A stretch of 64,000 nucleotides of DNA from Hypomesus transpacificus (taxonomy: Eukaryota > Chordata > Actinopteri > Osmeriformes > Osmeridae). A program made the position numbers and the translations under genes. This document shows positions 11,738-25,088 of the stretch, in pieces. The stretch lies in contig NC_061062.1 in assembly GCF_021917145.1 (NCBI RefSeq), forward strand, positions 7,372,902 to 7,436,901, written 5' to 3'. Position 1 is the first letter of the stretch; every line of letters starts with the position of its first letter. Under the pieces are notes generated by a model. The model worked only from the letters and a program-made list of their open reading frames with translations. It did not search any database and was not told where the DNA came from.

Positions 11738-14700
11738 GACTCCGACCATGCTATTCTGATCCCTACAGCATTTTATTTTCTATGTTGCATTACTTTGTCC
11801 TTTGTAGACTAAATCTAGTGTAACCCTGCATCCACTTTTTCCACAAAATTGCTATATATATTTAGGGTCCTTAATCCTGACTATGGAATCATTGCTGTCT
11901 TGTAAAATATCCATGTTATGATTAAAACATGTCACTCATATTTTCTGTTTTCCCGTGTGACAAGAATATTTGACTAATTTTAAGTGATTCTTTGGGATTG
12001 GCTCTATACATCATCCTCCTGTTCCAACAATGGTTACCAGATTTAATATATATATAAGAGAATATTAAGTATAATATATTTAATATATATTATACTTGAT
12101 CAAAATGAAAGAATTTCAAGCCTTTCAACCTGTAACTGATGCTTTTCCCCTTCTGCTAGTTCAGGTGACATGGTGAATAGCCTTTTTGTTCCTTTCATAA
12201 TTCTGAACTCATTTACCCTCCCGCTACAATTTTCTTAACATTCTGTGTGGGATCAGGGTGTGACCATTGAGATTACTCTTACATAACAGCCCGTCTCTTA
12301 GGAGATTGGACAAAGAAAAGCTATTTGCTAGTTTTTCCTTCTTCGTCTTTCTTTGAACTGATTTGGCACCCCATCCTGTCCCCAAATGTCTACTCATATT
12401 ACAGAATGTAAACTCTAATCTTAGGCTTTTCTCTGGAATTTAATGATGTGCTTTGATGTCCTCTGTACATTTCAAATGTACATTGGCTCAATGGTTTAGT
12501 CTGCCTGATTATTTTGTATTGTTAAGTAATACATTAAGTAATCCACTAGCACAGGTACCGGTTATCCCTCCGAAAGTCTGACTTTACTCTGTGTATGTGA
12601 ACCAAAGGCTGTATCCATCTCTACTGGATTAAATGTCTTTCTTTTCTTTCATACAATACTGAATGTAAAGCTCAAATTTATCACAGTCATAGATTATAGG
12701 AGTTATGTAGAGTTATAGGAGTTATGCTTTTCATTTCAGTTAACATTTTAATGTTTGACTTTCCCTTTGTTTTTGTCCAAGTAGTTCCAAGGACAAAAGT
12801 ATAAAGTCTAAGGATTATGCAAATACAATGGCTTGCTTGACCCAAAAGGAACCAGTTAAGCAAGAAACTGAAATGGTTTAGTCGCCATTCATTTTGCATT
12901 TCTTGTGATAAGAAGTGTGGTTAACACACACAGTCCAAAGATGTATCGTTTTCAGATTTTTGGGGAAAACATTTACTTTCAAATAGATTTTACTAAAACA
13001 GTTTTCAGTAATTTTACTGAAACTACTTTAGAATATTACTACTGTTACTACTGCTCCTATGTTAAAAGAGAATCAAAACATTAAGCATCAACCATTTGCT
13101 TTTGTAACATTGTTCATGTGGTACAGAATGTTTCATTTTAACGGCATTAACGATCACTACAATTCCAGCTTCCATTATACATATTAGTTCAGTGCCTGTG
13201 ATGCCAGTGCCTTAAATCAGAGTGTGATTGAGCTGTTTGTTAAGTGATTCAATGTTAAATGGAGATGGTGCGCACAGGTAAATTTGGTGTGTGTGTATGT
13301 CACGTTAGATAAAAACCTCTGCTAAATTGTGACATTATTAACAACATTCACTACAAGACATAAGGGGTTAGTGGGCTGAGGGTGCCCTAGTCTGTAGTTT
13401 TGGCTAAAATAAACATACGTGAATATAAATGGAAAAAAAGATGATGGCAAAAGAGAGACTGGCATTGTATTTGACACTGAGCTCAGAGGAGGTAAGCTGG
13501 ATGGATATACAGAGGGGTAAGAGACCTGTGAGGCTTTGGAACCTATTTGAGGGCCTTGTGATGCAAAACCAGACCTTGCCAACAGACAGTTCCCATAGCA
13601 ACAATGAGCTTCCGACAAGTTCCTTGTTGACAAATGACAGCTCCCCTCTTCCACGGTCTGGCACGTGTGTGTGTGTGTACGTGCATGATGAAAACCGTGG
13701 GTCCCTATGCTTTAGGAGCTGGCAGGATGTTTGTGTGTGTGTGGGGAGAGGAGTGAAGGAGAGGGAGAGAGACAGATCAAGATAAAAAGGCAAAATGAGA
13801 GCTGACACAATGAAGGGGAGATGGGTCAAGCATGCAGGTCTCTGCAGTTGTTGGCAGACTGACAAAATTTTAAACTGACCTTAACTACTTTATCAACAGT
13901 AAAAAAATTATATTTACAGATGGATTTTCCTATCTAAATTCAGTCACTATAGTCACTTTTCCTCTTGAAACACTAGCGACTTTGCAGTCTTTGTAACTGA
14001 AGCTCATTGCATCTGTTCCCCAATAATTAATTATTTTTCAAAGACAGAACCTTTTATCATGATCAAAAATGGAGTTTGACTGATCCAGCAGCACACCCAT
14101 AATGGCTGCATTTCCTAGAACGCTCTTAGAACGTTCCTAAGAAGCTCTTAGCGTTAAGAGCTTCTTAACGAATCTGGGAAACGCGGCTAATATCTGTATT
14201 GTTTTTATACTTTAGGTTTTTCCTTATCCTGTCACCTGTAATGTATCAGGCTAAACATTAAACAGTTCAGAAAAATTGACATTAGAAATATGAAACTCAA
14301 AATCCTTTTATTTGTTTAGAACAGTTTTCAAACAAAGAAATTACGTCAAAATAGCTTTATTTTGTAAAATGTTTTGTAAAGACAAAGCAATCATGTCTTT
14401 CTGAAACTTCAAATCTTATCTTGAAATATGTGTATTGCTTTTTTCCTTTTGCATGACTTTGTAAAAAAAAAATTAAGATTCCAGAAAGCACTATGCAAAC
14501 AACAAAAATTACAAAAACAAAATTGCATGCAAAACTAACATTTATGTGAAACTATTTCAATTTTGTCAAACCCTATTTTCCATGTCTCTTATCTACAAAT
14601 GGTGATTCATACAGACACAATTTAAGTAATTAGAAGGAAACTAACTTGTAATGACAAGGTAAGGATCCTATCCATTATGTAGAGCAGAGGGACTCACAGG

Positions 14701-15808
14701 AGTAAAGACCTACAGACATTTCGTGTGTTGAAATAGTTATATCTTTACAAATGTCTGTAGACTTTCTTTTAAGTCAAATGTTTATTTTTTGGGGGGTTTC
14801 ATTATATGACCAGTTTGTTACTGTACTAGCTCTATGATTGTAAATTAATGACATGTTCTGTTACAAACACTTGTATAAATTGTACACTGGGATTGATCAA
14901 CCACAGCGGTCGACTGCCTTAACTCAAACAAGCAATTCTGCACTTTGCTTCTCTGCTGAGTTAAATATCAAGCTGTGCAACATATTCAAAAGTACATTTC
15001 AATTATTTACTTTAGTGGGCTCCGAAGTACAAGTAAATTGAGTTATCCCCTGAAGTAGGGATTTTCTGTCAATTCTAAAATGTTCTTCAAAAACTACTAA
15101 TTCTCAAACCAGGTCAATAGGCTGCATTTCATTTGTTGGGTTAGGTTGTGCTTTGACATGAAGTAAGGTCAAGCATACGGTTAAGTGCAGTGACCTCACG
15201 GCTGCGGAATAGGAATCTTTCAGAGAATAGTTTTCCAGCTATTTTACGAGTCCTTTGGTATCGGTGTGATGCAGTCACTTGAAATGCAAGACACATAGTC
15301 ACAAGAACAAGCACAGAACAGTACTCTATTACAGAAGAATATACAAAAATAAAAAGGCACCACGTGTTTTTTTTGTTGTTGGTGAAAAACAGGTGTTTTG
15401 TTTGGACTGTTTTGTCTCACAGCAATTCCCAAAATAGTTTGCTCCAGCATAGAATACAGTCTCATCCTTGTCAACATGTCAAAAGCCTAAAACTCCTGCT
15501 AACTACATCTGCCTATACCAATCATCAGGAACTACTTTGATGCCAAACCTGTTCAAAACTGCTTTAAATATGAAGTTTTAATATGCTACATTTGGTCGAT
15601 GTCGTAGACAGTTTAAGGTCCAGATTTACCAATAGGGGAGCCTTAATTCCTCTTTTGTACTGAGGGGGTTTATAGAGACAGTGCAAAGCTAAGCTGCAGC
15701 TCACTTACAGTATTTGAATCCCAACATAGTAACTTTACCAGAGAGTAGTTCCTTTTAATAATCTTACAAGGACCGCATAAATCTCAACAAGTCCCCCTCT
15801 GTGACTAC
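11738..15808. other. gnmt-sertad4 convergent intergenic region (both 3' UTRs)
   Basis: gnmt and sertad4 are transcribed toward each other, so this 4 kb must hold both 3' UTRs. An AT-rich near-palindrome lies at about 12046-12100. Short GT- and CT-rich tracts lie at about 13660-13775; the long minus-strand frame at 13404-13865 covers them and looks spurious. No recognisable gene lies between. Confidence 0.5.
14110..14185. repeat. Hairpin-bearing repeat fragment
   Basis: A perfect 13-bp inverted repeat, TAAGAAGCTCTTA (14138-14150) against 14155-14167, has a 4-nt loop and is flanked by further CTCTTAGAACGTTC words. Related words recur at about 22090-22185, suggesting a dispersed MITE-like family. 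Confidence 0.5.
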
Positions 15809-17718
15809 TCAGTTTCTAGTAAAGTCACCCTTTGTATCCCCCGTCACTTCTCCCCTGTCACCCTCCCCTGCTTCCCTTCTTCTTCTTCTTAGTCGTAAGG
15901 TCCTAGTCCTGCTCCTTGGCCTTGGCCACTCTATGGATGCCATGTGAAGTCTAGCTGTTCTCATTTCCCTGTCCTCTTCCTCCTCTCTCTCTTCTTCTTC
16001 CTCATCGCCGTCATCGCGCTCTACATCGAGTTCCACTCCCAGTCTATTCTCACCAGACCCTATTTGGAAGATAGAGGGGGACGAAGAAGAGGCGGGGTGC
16101 GGGGCAGAGGAGCAGCTGTTAGCCACAGTTTTGGACGCTGAAAAGGGTAAATGGAGGTATTGGTCTGCTACAGCCGTGTAGAGGCAGCCACAAGTCTGGA
16201 CACACTCGGGCTGAAGCTCCCCTCTACGGATCAGCCGGAACCGCTTGCGTAAGGGGGGTCCCTGTGCGGTCAGGCAGGGCGGGGGCAGAGAACCATGAAA
16301 GGCCAGGTAGGGCGTGGTGGCATCAGCTGGTGCGATGAGATATGAGGGGAAGGCGGCAGGGACCCTCAGGTCCTGTGGTAGGCCCCAGTCGCTCTGGAGC
16401 AGTATCTCTGCACGGAGGCGATGCAGAAGGTTGTTGACCAGGACAGAGCGCCGAAGGAAGGCCTCAGGGTAGTCAATGAAACGCAGTTTTTCCAGGGAAA
16501 GCCGGAGCACTTGGGCGCGCTCCTCGACCACCGGTGCCATCTGTGGGACATCACTTTTTATTATTACCTTTGTTATGACTTCAAGGAAGAAACTCTTAAA
16601 AACTCTTAGAAAGTCTTTCAAAAAGCACTTTTATGGACCTGATTAGGATTAGGAGGACTGGTCGCTAATTAATACATGTCAGCGATAACATGAGACCAAT
16701 GCGCACCCCAACAACCAATCTGATTTGACTATACTAGACAAACGCAGAGAATGTTTGCACAAAAAATATGCTGTGAGAAAGGTTGATTTAAACGTACAGT
16801 TTTACAGTAGCTCCTAAAAGTGATGTATGAGTCTTCATCTTCCACATACTTCCTCTTAATATAGGCAATCCTCGACATAGTCACATGGTCTGGCACTCGC
16901 CTACAGGGGAGCTCTTGTGTGGGAGAAAAGTTCATTAATTATTCAGAAAAATAGAATGAAAATTATTTGAGAAATTACGGACCACATTTGATAATGCACA
17001 TATTGTAGAAGTACCACTCTTTTAGGGATGGTTGGTAAATTGTTCTTTGAACATTAGTTCAAGTTCAGTTGAGCATAAAGTATATACTCCCGCTGGGTCC
17101 TATAAAATATATATTAGTAACTCCAAAACCCCTGAGTACATATCTTCAAAAGCCCCCTTTCAACCACATGAACTATACCCCGGAACTAGGAGCTATACCC
17201 TGGAACTAGGAGCTATACCCTGCAACTCACTGTGCATCCACCACAGGAATCAGCAACCAAATAGAGTTTCGGGGACCAATAAGCAGGAACTGTTGAGTTT
17301 CTCAAATTTTATTTAAGATTTCTATTCTACATACAAATATAGTCAGTGGACAAATTTGTTTGAACTTCTGGGGAAAGTTCCTGTTTGGAAACACAGCTAA
17401 CAATGGGTAGCAGTTCCTTGAAAAGTAGTTCTGGGAACTAAAAGTTCTGGGGAATTGCGGTGGAAACACTGGTGAAAACTTGGGTTACAGTTACTCACTG
17501 ATTCTGATACCATGACTTCATTAGCAATTGCAGCAAAAATATCAAATCTGAGCCAGTGTGGTTGACCTACCCTCCACCAGCTGCTTGTTAGGGCCCCCTG
17601 ACTCCATGGGAGTGGCTTTGGAGGTCTTGATGCAGTGCTCCCGTAAGTGCTGGTTTTGCAGGAGAAGGGGGTCCCCTTCTGGGTTCAGGGAGGGCTTTAC
17701 TGACAAGACTTGGGTCAT
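15809..17718 (-). CDS. sertad4: SERTA domain-containing protein 4, three coding exons
   Basis: On the minus strand the coding exons are 17718-17571 (or to 17567), 16900-16798 (or from 16895) and 16540-15809, about 326 residues (human 356). Exon 1 opens MTQVLSV, like the human MTLVLSM start. Exon 2 carries RIAYIKRKYVEDED, the SERTAD4-specific block. Exon 3 carries the SERTA motif: VVEERAQVLRLSLEKL, then FLRRSVLVNNLLHRLRAEI. A Ser/Pro-rich stretch, a strongly acidic run (DGDEEEEEREEEED) and an Arg-rich tail follow. SERTA proteins are transcriptional co-regulators; the role of SERTAD4 is poorly defined. The exon 2-3 junction is in phase. The exon 1-2 junction needs either a weaker donor or a weaker acceptor to stay in frame, so that boundary is uncertain by one or two residues. 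Confidence 0.88.
17050..17475. mobile_element. MITE-like element with GGAACTAGGAGCTATACCCT repeats
   Basis: Inside sertad4 intron 1, a 20-bp unit is repeated about 2.5 times at 17171-17222. The far end carries AGTTCTGGGAACTAAAAGTTCTGGG (about 17426-17450) followed by GGTGGAAACACTGG. AGTTCC/GGAACT words on both sides give imperfect inverted symmetry. No transposase is encoded. Call rests on repeat structure. Confidence 0.45.
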
Positions 17719-17739
17719 CTCTCAGTCCTCTCTGGTCTG

Positions 17740-19601
17740 CTGAGGAAGAAAATTAAAGGTAAGAGCCCATTCTTCAAAGGCAGAGCAGCTTCAAGCTTAT
17801 CATAGCAGGGAAAAGGTTTTGTGACTGGATATTTGCAATATATGTAAAAACATGCTCACTAGATTATGTAGTTTAGATAGCACAAGAATAAGGAAAACAA
17901 AAACAAAAAAGTATTCCCTTACTAAGACCAAACAGATGACAAAAGGTAGTAAGTATCGTACATTCCCGATTAACATTTTGAAAAAACCTTTTATCAAATC
18001 CGATGACATCTAGTATCAAACCAATGATGCATTGTAGAAATGTGATCACACCATCACAATGCCAGATCAACATAAATTTACTATTCTGGTGGAATATGCA
18101 TCACAGCTGAAAAAACTGTAAAGATGTATCACAAGAAAACAATTGATGATAAATGTGTATTTGGCCTAGAATGTGGCTGACCTTTCATAAATGTGTGTAG
18201 AATTACATGTAAATGTCCTGTTATCTCATACCTTCTTTGCGGTTTTCATTGCAGTCACAATAGGCCTCAACTAATGTCAGAACTACAGTACCTGCTAGGT
18301 GACACAATCATTGAATTCCTCTAATATAATTTTTTTAAAGACTGTATCTATCTATGAAACATTTCCCCCGCCATGTTCAGTGTTGCAAGACAGGGCGACA
18401 GATGTGATTTTCTTTGCCCTGCTGTGGAAGATGAATGGCTGAGTGGGCTGAAGGCTGTCTACATGTTGAAATCCTTAATGAGTCTGCTGAGATAGAAATA
18501 TGATGGATGGTGTCATGCCAGACAACCCGAGAGTAGGGGAGACACAGTGAGGACTTTTGATACACATATGGCTGGAAGGGGGGGACAAAAGCTAAACAAT
18601 CTGGCATGGATATCTCTTAGGTACACCCCCCCGCGTGGGTGACTGCCTGCAGCCTCTGAACCAGATGACAACACTGTCAAAGCTGCCGTCAGGAAAAATA
18701 TGAGTGCTTCCTCAAACAATACCACCCTCCCCTGCCAATGCATGTCAGATGAGCTGGAAGGTCTGTCTATGGCATCCTCCCTGCGGCCTGAAAAGCTATC
18801 TGAATTCCATCTGACACTTTTCCTTCTAAGGGAAACAAATAGCAAAGGTGGAATTTCTGGGAAGTGACTCCAGATGTTGCTGGCAGCAAGCGGAGGTGAA
18901 CTGCGTCCAACCCTTATTGCCAACCCACTCGGCTTTGGAAGGTTTACTTTGCAAAAAAGGGAGGGGAAGAGAGAGAATTCAGAGGATCAGTTCAAAGGAG
19001 ATAGATACTAATGTCAAAGAAAGGCTTTTTCACACCATATCCTTTGTGTCTTTTCTTTAAAAGGGGAATCCGGAAGAGGGCAATTAAGATGGCAATTCAA
19101 TTATACACTCAAAAGGACAGAATGACAGTAATGATTCAACCCAGTCTATTCCTTTGAAGGCAGCAGTAATATTTCTGCCACTTCATAAACCACATCCAAT
19201 ACCATTTCTGCACATGATGAAGTGACAGCAGATACACTGCAGAGCACCTCTTAGATTGAAGGTTCATTCTAATATATTATTTTTCTGCAATACAGAAGTG
19301 CAGCATAGTGGAATACTGATTAAAACCAAGGTTTACAAAATGTATATTCATTTTAACACCAATTCACATCTTATCATTTCTACAACACACACACACAAAA
19401 CATTCGTTGGCATACAACCTAGTAAAAAAAAAACGGTCTTGCCTTTTGAGAAATTACCCATGAGATTTCAATATTGAGATGTAGGCTTATTGCAGCTCGA
19501 TCCTCTTGAACTTGTCCGATCGTTTTTGGAAATGTAATGTCATAAAGGTGTTTACTCAAATAAGTGACAGAAATAAAAACACATGTAGGCCTATAACTTA
19601 C
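17740..19601 (-). other. Presumed sertad4 leader intron
   Basis: Mixed-composition DNA without recognised repeats between about 18370 and 19300. The minus-strand frame at 18513-18923 (136 codons) has no recognised similarity. The high-complexity part could contain regulatory sequence. Confidence 0.35.
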
Positions 19602-19681
19602 CTCCTTTGAGTTGGTCGACGTTGCCTTCTTGTCCCCACTTGTGCAGTTGTAGCAAAGTGAATATATAGGTTATTTATATA
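19602..19681 (-). promoter_or_regulatory. Candidate sertad4 TATA promoter and non-coding first exon
   Basis: On the minus strand, ATATAAATA (19680-19672) is followed about 30 nt later by a likely start site and then a strong splice donor GGAG|GTAAGT with the exon ending at 19602. A strong acceptor (TTTTCTTCCTCAG) precedes the sertad4 ATG with the exon starting at about 17739. Together they would define a short non-coding first exon of about 45 nt and a 1.9-kb leader intron. Inferred from signals only. Confidence 0.4.
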
Positions 19682-22600
19682 TCCTAATATTTTTGGTATT
19701 TGAAAAAAAAACGATGACCGTCGTCACATTATCGCAACACGGATGACAAAATGTATCCTAATGCGCGCGACTTGTCTCATATATGTCACCGTCACATACA
19801 CCTATGCGCTTTCTTCAGAAAAGCAAAAGGTCGATCATGTTGCCTACTTAACACTTTTTCCGTAGTAGAATAAAGAGAGAATGGTTCATTGTAACTTCTA
19901 GTAGTGCATGTAGGTTCGGTTTCCAAGCAGCAAGTAAGATAATCTTCGCTCGCAATGTGCAAAAGCGTCTTCTTTTGGAAGGAGAGTTGTAAACGTCTGG
20001 AGAGAACACCGACGTCGCCCCATCCCTCTGTCAATAATTTTTTCAAATCTGTTCTGTTCTTGCTGTAGTCCCCTTCTAGAATGACATATGCACAGGGTTT
20101 GATGTGGCGACATCCGACAAAGACAAGCATTAGGGAGGGAGCGAGCCCAGTCATCTGCAATGTATTTTCCATTTGATTCAGCAGTGCCGAGTCTTATTTT
20201 CCAAAGCGTCTCCTGCAAACGTTTTGTTTTTCCTATGTAGCTTTGGGATGAGCGCCAATTCCTGCAGTTTGACTCTTGATTAGGCTACTAACTAGTTCAA
20301 TGTAGCGGCTCTCGCAAGTGCAGTAAGGAATGTTCACAAAAACAACTCAGTTTGTAAACTCGCGATGGTCCTTAACGTTTAATTATATTGTAGCCAACAG
20401 TTTATTGCCTACATGTCATTGACATAGTGCTACTGTTTACACTGATTTTTCTCAATCACTTAGACACAGACACCTAAATAATCTCCATGTTGACCTGGCC
20501 CAATGTGGATCTAAATATCACAGGTTTAAGTGAGATCTAAGCACTTGATTCACAGATCTCACTGGACAAAGTGAAGTTGAAATGGTGTGTTGGCCTATTG
20601 CTGTGATGAGTGGTTTGTGAAAATGATCTATGATCTTTCTTTGACAAACTAATTAAAGATTGTCGGACTCTGCAACAATGCAGAAACTGCAAGATAAGCA
20701 ATCACATATGACAGCTAAAATGAAGCTGGTGTCTTCTGTTGCCCCCCCCCCCCCCCTCACCCCCCAAACAGAGAAAACACTGAGACATAAAGGTTGGTCC
20801 TCTTTTTATCTCACATACAAATAAGTAAATTGACACCATTTGAAAACAACTTCCTTAAGAAAAAAGGAAAGCACCGATAGAATCGGTGGTATAGGCAGTT
20901 TGAAAAAGCAGAAGAAACTGAAATGCTAAATGAGTTATAAACAAGTACATTTCTTTCAGTCAAGTCTACAGCTGCAACATTTATTACGCATCAGGAACAC
21001 ACCTTGTGAAAGATTTATGAAAGGGTACTGTCAAAATAATACAGACCCCAACAATATGAAATGTACCATTTCTGCAAAAGGGTGGGCCTAATACATACCA
21101 CATCTGTGAAATGCATTATGACCAATTTGTACTTTTTAATTCGCTATTAATTTCTGTAAATATTTATTGCAACCAATGCGCCTAATAACAAGCTGTGACA
21201 CCACGAGAGGCTGGGTGCTGTAAGTATAGGGTTAGGGTTAGCCTGTGGGTCCTCTAGAGGTGTCGGGCAGGACTAAGTTAAAATGGCGGCCACCACAGAG
21301 ACCACATTCTCCTAGATGGTGTGGAGGGAAGCTCACCTCAGGTGAATCAAGAATGGTAATTGCCTCACAGTAGGCATATGCCAAGTGACGAAGGGAGAGC
21401 CAGTGGTGGAAGTTTGTTGACTGTGGCCTGATCTCAAATCTTTGGTCAACGCCCTCTTTTGTTGTAATTTAATGACAAATATTTGTGTTCATTTGGAAAT
21501 TAAAATCAATTATAAAAAACAAAAATCACTACCCAAGCCTAACATTGCCATAGCAACAGCCTCTCATAATATGTGACGTGTGCTGGTATTTTGATGTTTT
21601 CTGACGTTTTTCGCACCTCTCACAGGCAGGTACTGGGTGTGAACAAAAGCTGGTTAACTCCACCCCAAACCATCTATGGGGGGATGGACATCAGTGTTGC
21701 AGCTTTCTATTAGTGACTGCAAGAGCATGTCACTGACAGAAAACAATGCCTACCAACACCAAGTGTAGTATTTATTCCTTAAAGCCTTAAGTAGCCTACA
21801 TCCAATGACTGCCACAATCCATTATCCAAAGGGGATTTAATAATGCTGGTGATTTCTATCATTACCACAGAGACGTCTCTTTGGTCACAACATCCATGTC
21901 AATTTTGAGTTTTTCCCACTGGTCATTTTTATTAATTATAAACTATGCCAATGGATGGAATCCCTGTTTCTCTTGGGTGGTTGTGTGACGTTAGTGCGGG
22001 TATTTGTTCTCAAGTCATATGTTGAAAAGAAAGTTATTTAACAGTACAAGGTCAAACCAGGGCCTCGTTTTACAATAATGATTGATCTTAGTTGTTAAGA
22101 GCATTTTCTACAAGCGATTTATTGAACGTTCTTAATTTTTTATGTGATTTTCCCAAACATGCTCGTAACAACGCTCATAGCTTACAAGCCTTAAGTAGCC
22201 TACTACTTATCTATCTACAATCTACATTTATTGTAGGGTAGCCTAATTATTATCAACTCCTTGTGAACTTGAAAGATACATTTTTACAAAACAACCTAAT
22301 TAATTAATTAATTAAATCTCGTCAGCATCAAACTTGTGCAGGCCCTATTTCACGTCAACATATCCCAGTTCCATTTTAACAGCTGTAAGAAATATATATA
22401 TATATATATATATCGTCATAGTATATATATTTTTTCCCATCTCAAATACGGTCTGTGTTTATGCATGTTATTTTTGGGGTTAGACTGCCGGTGTCTTCAT
22501 TGAGTATCTTTGCTTCAGATGCACCTAGCGAGCTGTACGAATAGGCTACTGCGGAGCACTTTTTAAGTAGGCCTAGGCCTAGGCTACTACATAAATTGAG

Positions 22601-25088
22601 ATGGCTTTGGGAAACGGACCGCAAAGATCACTAAGATCAATCGTGCGATGGATTCTACGATCTGCTTAGGCTTATGATGCTATTGGGAACACAGCCCAGA
22701 TCAGTAGAACTTTAAATCCTTGATAATGTGTTGAATGTGCTAGTAGGCCCATTTATGATTAGAATAGATAAATAAATAACCAGTGGCAAGGTACAAGCTC
22801 TGCTTGATACAATATTCACGTTTTTCAAGTTATGATATTGTCTCTCACCATTTGTCACAAGCTTAAAATAGCAAGAACAAGAGTAGGTGCAGTTGGGGGT
22901 GGAATAAGGAATACAAGGTAAGGCTGTGCTTTTGTGTTATTACAAACATAACACCAATAAAAAAATCTTACTCGACAAGTTACTTTGACTAGCTTTTCTT
23001 TTTACCTTTGCATTTCCGTCTCGTCTGAGATGGATACCAGATAAACACCACAACCTACTGACACAGCACCTACAATCACGGTTAGTAATAAACGTTTTTT
23101 GACATTAGCATTTTTTCCCTGTATTTTTCCCCCCTATTTTTCCCAGACTTTTACTTTAACTTCCACTGAACATAGAAGACAGGGTGTTTATTCTAGCATA
23201 CACGCTGAACCAAATCAAAGCCAACTAAACTGGATTAACAGATATGGCTGTAATAGCATATTGCTCACCAGACTATACAACCCACACCCTATATTGTCTT
23301 TTAAAAAGGTCCACATTATTGATACAAAAATAGATCTAGAAAATATCTATATAAAGTATACAATGAGTAACAATTTGTAAGTGAGAAGTTCAACATTCTC
23401 AAAACAAACATAGACACCCATTATGACACCCAAAGAGCAACCACCACTACAAGAATGTAAATGTTACCAACCCCTATTTTTAAAACACATTATCTTGCCT
23501 TAATAATACACACTCTAATTGATAAGCTGCACATTGCAAAGTTGCACCACAACAGACACAGCCAATAACAACTACTCTTTTCCGTGGACAAGATGGAGTA
23601 ACTATAATAACAGTCACCCTTGTTAATTTGGCAAACAAAAATGTATCTACAAACTGTAACTCCAAGGCTCTATTTCTGAAATATAATATATGATAGTTGC
23701 AATTCATTCATTTCCATAGACTGTTGTGTGCTTTCTGTAAATCGACCATGTGTCTCTACCCCTAAGGGAAAAAGCTAATAGGATCCCATGGATTCTTCCT
23801 CTCAACAGGGTAACGAAGTGCCCAAGCTCAACATATAAGGCAAGTGAGTGGTTTCCAATAACAAATAGCAGTGGGGTAAGTAAAATTGGGTGGAAAGGGT
23901 GACAAAAAATATAGAGGTCTATCAGAAACATAAGAGTAAAAGTAACCATAAAGTAAAACATTTCCTTGATCTGCATCAAGTGTTGGCATCAACGTGGCTA
24001 AATCCACTTCATACAATTTAAAGTGCTTAAAATAGAAAATGAGCTTGCGCAGGTAGATGCCAATAAAACACCTATAGAGTTTTTAAATACATTATAGTGT
24101 CATCTGCCACTCACCATGACAGTATCATCTATTAGAAAGACTAAGCTTTTGAAATGTGATGACTAATCACTTTTTCAAATGAGGTCTGTAATGTGGACAA
24201 GTAACACTAGGGTATGATTTACAACTGTCATTCAAAAAATCAGGGTTTTCGCCAGATTAGTTTAAATGGGGTTAACCCAGATAATTTACTTCAACATGGT
24301 TAATAAGCATGTTATTCATATGGAAGACCAGTAGTGTTTTTGACCAAAATATTTAACTATGGGATTGAGAGAAGCTCTCTGTGATCCAGCCAAGTGTAAT
24401 AGGGTTTGATGCGTTGTGTTGAAGTTATATAGCTTGTGTTATAGGTGTCATTTCTTCGCTTCTCAGTATCGCTTCCTCCCTTACTTGCCCCCTCGAGGGG
24501 TACAACCTGAGGTTGTCTGACTCCACACTCAACGATCACCTTTCTTAAACATTACTTTAGCCAGCTTCGCTACCAAAACATTTTGAATAAGTGAAATTAG
24601 CCTACATATTATTTTGAGCTAAAATTGCTGTGAAGAATTGCTGACATGTATAACAAATCTATTGGTTGGCACAGCAGCTGCGCAAGGTTCAGGTGATAAA
24701 AAAAGAAAAAAGGTTCCACAGTTAATAGTAGAAACTGAGAACTCTTTAGCATGTTTAATATCTCTTAACCGCATCACCTACCCGGTTAAAGATATTTAGT
24801 TGACCCATTCAAACCAAACAACTTGGGTTTTGGCAAGTGTGAAACAGTTATCAACATCACAGCTTGTCAAACTGTCCACCCATCACCTTCAAAACGACAA
24901 AACCAAATAATTCTGCAAAACAATGTGTGCAAAAACGTATAAAGCTCAGTCAAGTGTTGGGCTGTTGGCCAATTCACATGGCACATTTTCCTAGTTACAG
25001 TACCAAGCCTGTGCCATGTGCCAGACCAAAGACATCTTCAAGCTTCCCTTCAACTCCCCCCTCTTATCCATTCCTGTGTTCAGCCCCT
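19682..25088. other. sertad4-syt14 intergenic region, including the syt14 3' UTR
   Basis: Non-coding. It holds a C-run at about 20742-20757, an (AT)n microsatellite at about 22391-22414, fragments sharing TTAAGAG and GAACGTTCTTAA words with the 14.1-kb repeat, and general AT-rich DNA. The minus-strand frames at 20172-19792 and 20218-19898 have no recognised homologue. The syt14 3' UTR extends an unknown distance left of 25089. Confidence 0.45.

Noticed and set aside
12046-12100. AT-rich palindrome as a possible origin or small-RNA hairpin
   Set aside because: It consists mostly of TATA/ATAT words that pair by composition. Nothing else supports a function.
13404-13865. 153-codon minus-strand open frame
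   Set aside because: It covers CT- and GT-rich low-complexity DNA in a convergent intergenic region. The translation is Ser/Leu/Thr-His rich with no domain.
15944-16141. Plus-strand frame opposite sertad4
   Set aside because: A shadow of the acidic and serine-rich sertad4 exon 3.
19792-20218. Minus-strand frames of 106 and 126 codons upstream of sertad4
   Set aside because: No homology is recognised and no splice link to sertad4 is evident. Kept only as part of the intergenic region.
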